Positions 18,386 through 23,421 of a stretch of DNA of 23,421 nt are shown here, in pieces; position 1 is the stretch's first letter, and every line of letters begins with the position of its first letter. The position numbers and the translations under genes are program-made. A model generated the notes under the pieces. It did not search any database and was not told where the DNA came from. It saw only the letters and a program-made list of their open reading frames with translations. This DNA comes from Prevotellaceae bacterium (GTDB lineage: Bacteria > Bacteroidota > Bacteroidia > Bacteroidales > UBA932): positions 1 to 23,421 of the forward strand of contig JAIRMK010000041.1 in the NCBI GenBank assembly GCA_031258755.1. The letters run 5' to 3'.

Positions 18386-20050
18386 ATGAAACGATCGCTT
18401 CTCTTGATCATAATTTCAGTTTTCGTATTAGCATCATGTGAAAAAGTTAGTGTTACTGCCGACTATCATGTCATTCCGTTACCCCAGGAAATTACATATA
18501 CAGGAAATAATCCCTTTGAGCTTGACGGGAAAACCGTGATTACTTATCCGCGGGAAAGCGAAGTGCTGGAAAGAACAGCCATGTTCTTATCCGATTATAT
18601 AAAGGATTTTACAGGATTACAACTGTCCGTCTTACCTGATGCTGCCGGGAAAGTGATTAAACTGGCAAGTGAGTGGCGACACGACAACCATGAAGCTTAC
18701 CAACTGACCGTAACACAAGACGCGATAGTTATAAATGGAGCCGGTGATGCCGGAACATTTTACGGATTGCAAACATTAAGAAAATCCATGCCTGTTCATT
18801 CAGAAAACAAGACGGTTGTTTTTCCTGCTGTGGAGATTATGGATTATCCTCGCTTTGGATACAGGGGCATGCATCTTGATGTAGGACGGCATTTATTTCC
18901 TGTCGATTTTATCAAAAAATATATCGACTTATTGGCTTTGCATAACGTCAATTATTTTCATTGGCATTTGACAGACGACCAGGGATGGCGTATAGAAATA
19001 AAAAAATATCCGGAATTAACAGAAATAGCCTCCATCCGTAAAGAAACGTTAATTGGTAATTTGCTGACAGATATTCCGCATAAATTCGATGGCAAACCAT
19101 ACGGGGGATACTATACACAAGATGAAATCAAAGAAATCGTCAAATATACCCAAGCGCGTTTCGTCACCATAATCCCCGAAATAGATATGCCGGGACACAT
19201 GCTTGCCGCTTTAACGGCTTATCCTGAACTCGGCTGTACAGGAGGCCCTTATGAAGTTGCCACCAAATGGGGTGTGTTCGAGGATGTGCTGTGTGCCGGA
19301 AACGAAAAGACGTATGAATTCTTGGAAAATGTATTTGCCGAAATCGTAGCACTGTTTCCGTCAAAATATATCCATGTGGGTGGAGACGAATGTCCGAAAA
19401 CACGCTGGAAAGCCTGCCCTAAATGTCAGGCTATGATCCACAAATCGGGATTGAAAGCCGACAGCAAACATACGGCTGAAGCCAAGTTGCAAAGCTATAT
19501 GGTATCGCGGGTAGAAAAGACACTAAAAGAAAAAGGACGTGAAATTATCGGTTGGGACGAAATATTGGAAGGCGGATTAATATCCCCTGATGCGATTATC
19601 TTATCATGGCGGGGAATAGAAGGAGGCATAGCCGCCGCCACAAATAAGCATAAAGCCATAATGTCGCCACATTATAACCTGTATTTCGATTATAATCAGG
19701 GTAAAGATATCCGCAAAGAACCGCCTTCCATAGGAGAATATATACCCGTGCGCAAGGTGTACGACTATGAACCTGTACCAGATGAATTAACGGAGGAGGA
19801 AGCAAAATATATCATCGGGCCGCAAGCAAATCTCTGGACTGAATATATAAAAACACCGGCTCATGCCGAATATATGTTGTTACCCCGCTTAGCCGCTTTA
19901 TCGGAGATACAGTGGGTATTCCCCGAAAATAAGAACTATCAATCTTTTTTGTCCCGCATGGATAATATGTTTGAGATATACAAGAAAAAAGAATGTAATT
20001 TTGCCAAACATATCTATCACATTTCTGCCGATCATCCTGATATGAATTGA
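18386..20050 (+). CDS. GH20 beta-N-acetylhexosaminidase lipoprotein
   Basis: A 554-residue exported lipoprotein (lipobox LASC, C18) that removes terminal beta-linked GlcNAc or GalNAc by substrate-assisted catalysis. The GH20b support domain spans about 25-150 and the TIM barrel about 156-500. The catalytic pair D334-E335 is in HVGGDECPKTRW. Other expected residues are present: R160 in GYRGMHLDVGRH, HWHLTDDQGWR (192-202), PEIDMPGH (264-271), W390 in IGWDE, W408 in SWRG, Y433/D435 in NLYFD, and W484 in NLWTE. Length is typical and the enzyme should be active. It is the last gene of the operon. The lipid anchor places it at the periplasm or cell surface. It is the only glycosidase of certain family in the locus and implies a hexosamine-containing substrate. 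Confidence 0.96.
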   Translation: MKRSLLLIIISVFVLASCEKVSVTADYHVIPLPQEITYTGNNPFELDGKTVITYPRESEVLERTAMFLSDYIKDFTGLQLSVLPDAAGKVIKLASEWRHDNHEAYQLTVTQDAIVINGAGDAGTFYGLQTLRKSMPVHSENKTVVFPAVEIMDYPRFGYRGMHLDVGRHLFPVDFIKKYIDLLALHNVNYFHWHLTDDQGWRIEIKKYPELTEIASIRKETLIGNLLTDIPHKFDGKPYGGYYTQDEIKEIVKYTQARFVTIIPEIDMPGHMLAALTAYPELGCTGGPYEVATKWGVFEDVLCAGNEKTYEFLENVFAEIVALFPSKYIHVGGDECPKTRWKACPKCQAMIHKSGLKADSKHTAEAKLQSYMVSRVEKTLKEKGREIIGWDEILEGGLISPDAIILSWRGIEGGIAAATNKHKAIMSPHYNLYFDYNQGKDIRKEPPSIGEYIPVRKVYDYEPVPDELTEEEAKYIIGPQANLWTEYIKTPAHAEYMLLPRLAALSEIQWVFPENKNYQSFLSRMDNMFEIYKKKECNFAKHIYHISADHPDMN

Positions 20051-20148
20051 AAACTATTTTATCGAAATATACACTTAAAAATTAATATTAAATTAATATT
20101 GCGGGGGTCAGAATAAACGATTTGGCGCCTGATATTTAATTTTTTCCT

Positions 20149-20156
20149 ATCTTTGA
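20149..20156 (+). promoter_or_regulatory. Candidate -7 promoter element
   Basis: TATCTTTG matches TAnnTTTG exactly and is identical to the tRNA promoter element. A TTTG lies at 20121-20124, with a gap of 24 nt, somewhat long. A transcript from here would carry the small ORF at 20199 and then the ATPase gene. Confidence 0.4.
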
Positions 20157-20198
20157 GGTCGTTTTCAAATTGAAAGACGCAAATTTACTTTTCTCAAA

Positions 20199-20249
20199 AT
20201 GAATTCATTCTATGCTAAGGAAGACCGTTTGTTCGTGTCGTTTATCTAA
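20199..20249 (+). other. 16-codon ORF, possible leader or gene remnant
   Basis: ATG to TAA encoding MNSFYAKEDRLFVSFI, about 43 nt downstream of the TATCTTTG promoter candidate. It may be the stub of a deleted gene, a leader peptide, or chance. I do not recognise it with confidence. Confidence 0.2.
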
Positions 20250-20286
20250 TCAAAAAAAATAGTAATTTTGTAAAATGATTTGCTCT

Positions 20287-20322
20287 AAATTTGTAAAGTA
20301 AAAAGCCCAAAATTTGTAAAGT
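20287..20322 (+). repeat. Direct repeat AAATTTGTAAAGT, two copies
   Basis: Two exact 13-bp copies at 20287-20299 and 20310-20322, starts 23 nt apart (roughly two helical turns), 32 nt before the ATPase start codon. The spacing suggests two binding sites on the same DNA face, for example an autoregulatory operator. The inverse complement ACTTTACAAATTT resembles the terminal-repeat core in the element that interrupts this gene. Confidence 0.6.
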
Positions 20323-20353
20323 GAATACGCAACGCATTATATAAGAACGTTGT

Positions 20354-21708
20354 ATGAAATACATAAAAAGGATAGTAGATAACGAAATGCAGACGAAGTT
20401 AAGTGCTTCGGGCGCCGTATTGGTAAGGGGCGTGAAAGCTTGCGGGAAAACAGAAACAGCTACACAATTCGCAAAAAGTGTCTTGCAAGTTGACCAGGAC
20501 GAACAAGTCCCTTTAATTATGAACGTCGCTCCCCAGCGGTTGCTGATTGGCGACACGCCCCGGTTAATCGACGAGTGGCAGGAGCAACCTAAATTATGGG
20601 ATTATGTACGGCACGAAGTGGATAAACGCAAGTTGAAAGGACAATTTATCCTTACCGGTTCCGCTACGCCGCGGGACGATGCCAGAATACATTCCGGCGC
20701 CGGACGTTTTACTGTCGTGAATATGCGGACGATGTCATGGCAGGAGTTGGGCTATTCGTCCGGTAAGGCGAGCCTGCACGACCTGTTGACCGGACAGGGA
20801 ATAGACGTCGTTGATCAGCCGGTCAATTTGGAGACGATTATCGACAGGATGATAAAAGGCGGTTGGCCTGCGCTGGTTGAAGCTTCTGTGGAGCAAGCGG
20901 TTCTTATCAACAGGGCATACGTCGATTTGCTGGTGGAAGTAGATATGAGCCGGGGTTCGAATATCAAACGCGACCCCCTCAAAGTCAAAAATATTCTTCG
21001 TTCGCTGGCGCGAAATACGGCCACAACTGCAGAAAACACCACCCTCGTTGCCGACTTAAAGGAAAACGACAATCAGGATATTTCACGCCCCACATTGCTT
21101 GATTATCTGGACGCCTTGGAACGCTTGATGATTATTGAAGACCAACCGGCGTGGAACACGCATATTCGTTCTTCCGTGTCGTTACGGAAATCAAAAAAAC
21201 GGCATCTGGCCGATGTTTCGCTGGCCGTTTCAGCATTAGGCGCCGACAAAAAGCGTTTGCTGGACGATTTAAAACTCACCGGATTTCTTTTTGAATCGCA
21301 GGTAACACACGACTTGCGGATTTATGCCGGCGATAACGACGCCAATGTTTTTTATATAAAGTCCAATAAATATTTACACAAATAACTTTCGTAACGCACT
21401 AATACGCTGTCAAATATAAACCTATTTTGTGTAACTTTCAGTTGCGTTTTATATATTACAGAGATTCAAACAAGTTAGAAGTCGATGCCATTGTGGAAAA
21501 ACACAACGGCGACTGGGCTGCTTTTGAAATAAAGCTCGGTACGGGGATGATAGAAGAAACTGCGCAAAATCTGCAAAAACTGGCAAACAATATCAATACA
21601 CTGAAAACCAAACCACCCCAATCATTAAACATTATAGTAGGGACCGGCATCAGTTACACCCGCCCGGATGGCATCAACGTAATCTCCGTGGGCTCTTTGG
21701 GCAAATAA
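20354..21708 (+). pseudogene. AAA ATPase with DUF4143 domain, interrupted
   Basis: The gene is in two pieces in different frames. The 5' piece (20354-21385, 343 residues) has the AAA_14 ATPase core: Walker A GVKACGKTET (26-35), Walker B RLIDEW (D73/E74) and sensor ILTGSATP, then most of DUF4143. The 3' piece (reading from about 21454 to 21708) supplies the end of DUF4143, beginning YYRDSNKLEVDAIV and including AFEIKLG. Its D...ExK pattern resembles the PD-(D/E)xK-like tail of the family. Removing about 101 nt between the TAT codons at 21353 and 21454 gives a smooth join NVF-YYRDSN. These ATPases are multicopy in many Bacteroidota and of unclear role, sometimes compared with toxin-antitoxin or prophage ATPases. 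The first piece could still yield a truncated protein with 14 foreign or altered C-terminal residues. It converges on the SpmAB gene with an 11-nt gap. Confidence 0.85.
21353..21455. mobile_element. Small inverted-repeat (MITE-like) insertion
   Basis: About 100 bp interrupt the DUF4143 coding sequence. The left end reads TATATAAA, 13 nt, TTACACAAATA (21353-21384). The reverse complement of the right end reads TATATAAA, 13 nt, TTACACAAAATA. These are imperfect terminal inverted repeats of about 32 bp with the same internal spacing. Flanking sequence suggests a TA or TAT target duplication; a longer TTTTATATA direct repeat (21350-21358 and 21447-21455) is also present but its removal would not restore the frame. 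TAACTTTC occurs twice inside (21383, 21432). There is no coding capacity, so a MITE mobilised by a transposase elsewhere is likely; the family is unknown. Confidence 0.55.
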
Positions 21709-21719
21709 AGGAAGTTTTA

Positions 21720-22949
21720 CTACGCAAAAAACAAATACGCCAGCAGGATGGCGGCAATCACGCCGGCGAGGTCGGCGAGGAGGCCGGCGCCGATGGCATA
21801 GCGCGTCCGCTTGATGCCCACCGCACCGAAGTAAAGCGCTACAACGTAAAAGGTGGTGTCGGCCGCGCCCTGAAAGAGGCACGACAGGCGGCCTACAAAA
21901 CTGTCGGGGCCGTAGGTCGTCATGGCTTCCACCATCATAGCCCGCGCCCCGCTTCCGCTCAGCGGTTTCATGAACGCCACAGGCAGCGCACCGGTGAAGT
22001 CGGTGTTCAGCCCCAGGGACTGAAAGCCCCACGACAGGCCGTCGAGGAGATAGTCCATGGCGCCCGACGCGCGGAATAGGCCAATGCCCACCAGCATGGC
22101 CACTAAGTACGGAATGATTTTTATCATCACCTGAAATCCTTCTTTCGCTCCGTCGATAAAGGCGTCGAACACGTTGACGCGCTTATATACCCCGCCGGCC
22201 ATGAAACCCACAATGAGCAGCAACAAAATACCGCTACCGGCCACCCGCGAAACCACATTCATCTCTTCGCGGTTGAGGGTGCTGAACAACCACACCAGCA
22301 AGCCCAGCAGCAGTGTGATGCCGCCTATCCAGCCCACCACCGTTTTATGAAATAAATTGATTTTTTGTTTTACAGCCACCACAATAAGTCCTGTGAGCGT
22401 TGACACGTAGGTGGCAAACAGAATAGGAAGAAACACGTCGGTGGGATTGGCCGCACCGAGTATCGCCCGCTGCGCCATGATGCTTACAGGAATAATCATC
22501 AGCGACGAGGTGTTGAGCACCAGAAACATGATTTGCGCATTCGAGGCCGTGTCCTTTTTCGGGTTCAGCTCCTGCAAACTGTGCATGGCTTTTAATCCCA
22601 GCGGCGTGGCGGCGTTGTCGAGTCCCAGCATGTTGGCCGAAAAGTTCATCAACATTTGTCCCGTGGCCGGGTGTCCTTTCGGAATTTCGGGGAAGAGCTT
22701 GCCGAAAAACGGCCCTACAAGGCGCGACAACACCCGCACGGCGCCCGCGCGCTCGCCGACGTGGAGGATGCCCAGCCACAGCGTCATCACCCCGATGAGG
22801 GGCAGCGCAATGTCCATCACCGCTAATTTCGACATGTCGAACGTGCTGTCGATCATACGGCCAAACACTTCCGTATCGCCGCAAGCAAACTGCACGCAAG
22901 CCACCGCAAAGGCCACTAAAAAGAAACATACCCAGATGATATTTAACAT
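21720..22949 (-). CDS. SpmA-SpmB fusion, nucleoside-recognition (Gate) membrane protein
   Basis: A 409-residue inner-membrane protein with many hydrophobic helices. The first half (1-200) matches spore maturation protein A: residues near 107-127 read NFSANMLGLDNAATPLGLKA, the family signature. The second half (about 205-409) matches SpmB: KEGFQVMIKIIPYLVAMLVG, then PLSGSGARAMM and LFQGAADTTFYV. In Firmicutes these are two adjacent genes involved in spore core dehydration; in Bacteroidota, which do not sporulate, the fused form is common and its function is unknown, perhaps transport of a nucleoside-like or small solute. The gene is G+C-rich like the primase region. Its 5' leader is made of TTCATAA repeats that run right up to the ATG. 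The start is the first ATG before a membrane helix. Confidence 0.9.
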   Translation of the reverse strand: MLNIIWVCFFLVAFAVACVQFACGDTEVFGRMIDSTFDMSKLAVMDIALPLIGVMTLWLGILHVGERAGAVRVLSRLVGPFFGKLFPEIPKGHPATGQMLMNFSANMLGLDNAATPLGLKAMHSLQELNPKKDTASNAQIMFLVLNTSSLMIIPVSIMAQRAILGAANPTDVFLPILFATYVSTLTGLIVVAVKQKINLFHKTVVGWIGGITLLLGLLVWLFSTLNREEMNVVSRVAGSGILLLLIVGFMAGGVYKRVNVFDAFIDGAKEGFQVMIKIIPYLVAMLVGIGLFRASGAMDYLLDGLSWGFQSLGLNTDFTGALPVAFMKPLSGSGARAMMVEAMTTYGPDSFVGRLSCLFQGAADTTFYVVALYFGAVGIKRTRYAIGAGLLADLAGVIAAILLAYLFFA

Positions 22950-22951
22950 AA

Positions 22952-22979
22952 TTATGAATTATGAGTTATGAATTATGAA
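22952..22979. repeat. Heptamer array TTATGA(A/G), four units
   Basis: TTATGAA, TTATGAG, TTATGAA, TTATGAA on the plus strand, followed by a degenerate TTATTGAA. On the coding strand of SpmAB this is a run of TTCATAA directly before its ATG, so unit number would change the leader length by 7 nt. Confidence 0.85.
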
Positions 22980-22990
22980 TTATTGAATTT

Positions 22991-23018
22991 ACCACTAATC
23001 ACTAACCATTAATCACTA
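22991..23018. repeat. Heptamer array A(C/T)CA(C/T)TA, four units
   Basis: ACCACTA, ATCACTA, ACCATTA, ATCACTA in tandem, 11 nt from the preceding heptamer array. It overlaps the TAA stop codon of the M14 peptidase gene (complement of 23009-23011). Confidence 0.85.
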
Positions 23019-23421
23019 TTTTCGTAACTGCCGTAATCGTCCAAATCGCCTGTCACCGTTTCGCTTTCGCGACGTCCCACATCGGTGGTAAAAGTGCGGC
23101 CATCAACGGTGATTTCCGTACGGCGTGCGATACGGTCGAACATGCCGTTTTCGCGGTTCAGCGGAAGTTGTTCATACGCCTCGACCGGCTGTTGCGCATA
23201 CGCGCCGGACGCTATGGCGTGCAGCGCTTCAATCAGTATGCCGAAATGGAAACGGCGCACCTCGTTACGTTCTTCATCCCCGGGGTAGCCGCCCGATTCG
23301 ACGAGCATCGTGGCCACGCGTTGCGCCTGAAACCATTCGCCGAAGGCGCGGGGCTCATACTCGTTGTTCCACCGGCCGATGCACTGCGGCAGCAAGGTTT
23401 GCAGTTTTTGGTTGAGGTGCA
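23009..23421 (-). CDS. M14-type zinc carboxypeptidase, C-terminal part
   Basis: Only the last about 136 residues are in the window; the reading frame is open through the window edge at 23421, so the true start lies beyond. The visible part begins HLNQKLQT, then LLPQCIGRWN, and contains QAQRVATMLVESGGYPGD. The glutamate in MLVES is in the position of the M14 catalytic Glu by comparison with the family. A helical tail and an acidic C-terminus follow. Homologues in Bacteroidota are exported peptidases acting on proteins or peptidoglycan peptides. It ends 59 nt before SpmAB, same strand, and could share its transcript. The assignment to M14 is from recognition of the motif context, without the zinc ligands, which are outside the window. 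Confidence 0.7.
   Translation of the reverse strand, partial: HLNQKLQTLLPQCIGRWNNEYEPRAFGEWFQAQRVATMLVESGGYPGDEERNEVRRFHFGILIEALHAIASGAYAQQPVEAYEQLPLNRENGMFDRIARRTEITVDGRTFTTDVGRRESETVTGDLDDYGSYENSD

Larger units (their letters stand above)
20051..20353. other. Intergenic stretch after the PUL, 303 nt
   Basis: No full gene is seen. It holds: a 17-nt A+T-only palindrome at 20084-20100 (AATATTAA-A-TTAATATT); a TATCTTTG match to the -7 consensus at 20149-20156; a weak hairpin (TTTCAA-A-TTGAAA) just after it; a 16-codon ORF at 20199-20249; a second -7 match TAATTTTG at 20263-20270; and two copies of AAATTTGTAAAGT at 20287-20299 and 20310-20322. No good terminator for the PUL operon is visible. 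Confidence 0.6.

Noticed and set aside
20084..20100. 17-nt palindrome as terminator of the PUL operon
   Set aside because: It is made only of A and T with a one-base centre, so the hairpin is weak, and no T-run follows; chance in A+T-rich DNA is likely.
21350..21455. TTTTATATA as the target-site duplication of the element
   Set aside because: Collapsing this 9-bp repeat leaves the two ATPase halves in different frames; a TAT or TA-based junction restores the frame better.
22345..22971. Long ORFs of 186 and 194 codons overlapping the SpmAB gene in other frames
   Set aside because: Both are out-of-frame readings of the same SpmAB coding sequence; translations are rich in Arg/His or Ser/Cys with no domain, whereas SpmAB has clear motifs.
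1..23421. CRISPR array, rRNA, phage genes or complete insertion sequence
   Set aside because: No regularly spaced identical repeats with unique spacers, no rRNA-like sequence and no transposase or phage structural motif were seen.

Overview
The window looks like a chromosomal segment of a member of the order Bacteroidales (phylum Bacteroidota). The evidence is a SusC/SusD pair, a hybrid two-component regulator (HTCS), lipoproteins with Bacteroidota-style lipoboxes, FISUMP and DUF4097 proteins, and TAnnTTTG-type -7 promoter elements in place of E. coli-like -10 boxes. The family cannot be fixed from sequence alone.

Layout. (1) 1-4555 is ordinary chromosome: a sugar-phosphate nucleotidyltransferase, DNA primase (dnaG), an exported DUF4097 beta-strand repeat protein, a CAU-anticodon tRNA with its own promoter, and a small outer-membrane beta-barrel protein closed by a clear intrinsic terminator. 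(2) 4766-20050 is a polysaccharide utilization locus (PUL). An HTCS sensor/regulator on the minus strand diverges from a plus-strand operon of six genes: susC, susD, a lipoprotein with two GH16/concanavalin A-like modules, an arylsulfotransferase-like (ASST) lipoprotein, a fimbrillin-like lipoprotein with a C-terminal FISUMP domain, and a GH20 beta-N-acetylhexosaminidase. Gaps inside the operon are 11-42 nt. (3) 20051-20353 is a non-coding stretch with promoter-like motifs and a 13-bp direct repeat. (4) 20354-21708 is an AAA/DUF4143 ATPase gene interrupted by a roughly 100-bp inverted-repeat element. (5) 21720-23421, on the minus strand, holds an SpmA-SpmB fusion membrane protein and the 3' end of an M14-type carboxypeptidase gene, separated by two heptanucleotide repeat arrays.

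How the PUL probably works (inference from family knowledge). The HTCS propeller senses a released glycan fragment and its AraC domain activates the divergent operon. SusD and the other lipoproteins capture the glycan at the cell surface, SusC imports it with TonB energy, and GH20 removes terminal beta-GlcNAc/GalNAc. The GH16-like protein may cleave or bind the backbone. The ASST-like protein is the odd member: no sulfatase is visible, yet a sulfotransferase-fold protein sits in the operon, and it seems to lack one of the family's usual active-site residues. The substrate cannot be named; a hexosamine-containing glycan such as mucin or glycosaminoglycan is plausible. By eye the HTCS gene and much of the PUL are more A+T-rich than the G+C-rich primase and SpmAB ends, which suggests, without proving, that the PUL was gained as an accessory block.

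The most interesting items are the ASST/GH16-like/FISUMP combination in one compact PUL, the small palindromic element that split the ATPase gene, and the two back-to-back 7-bp repeat arrays.
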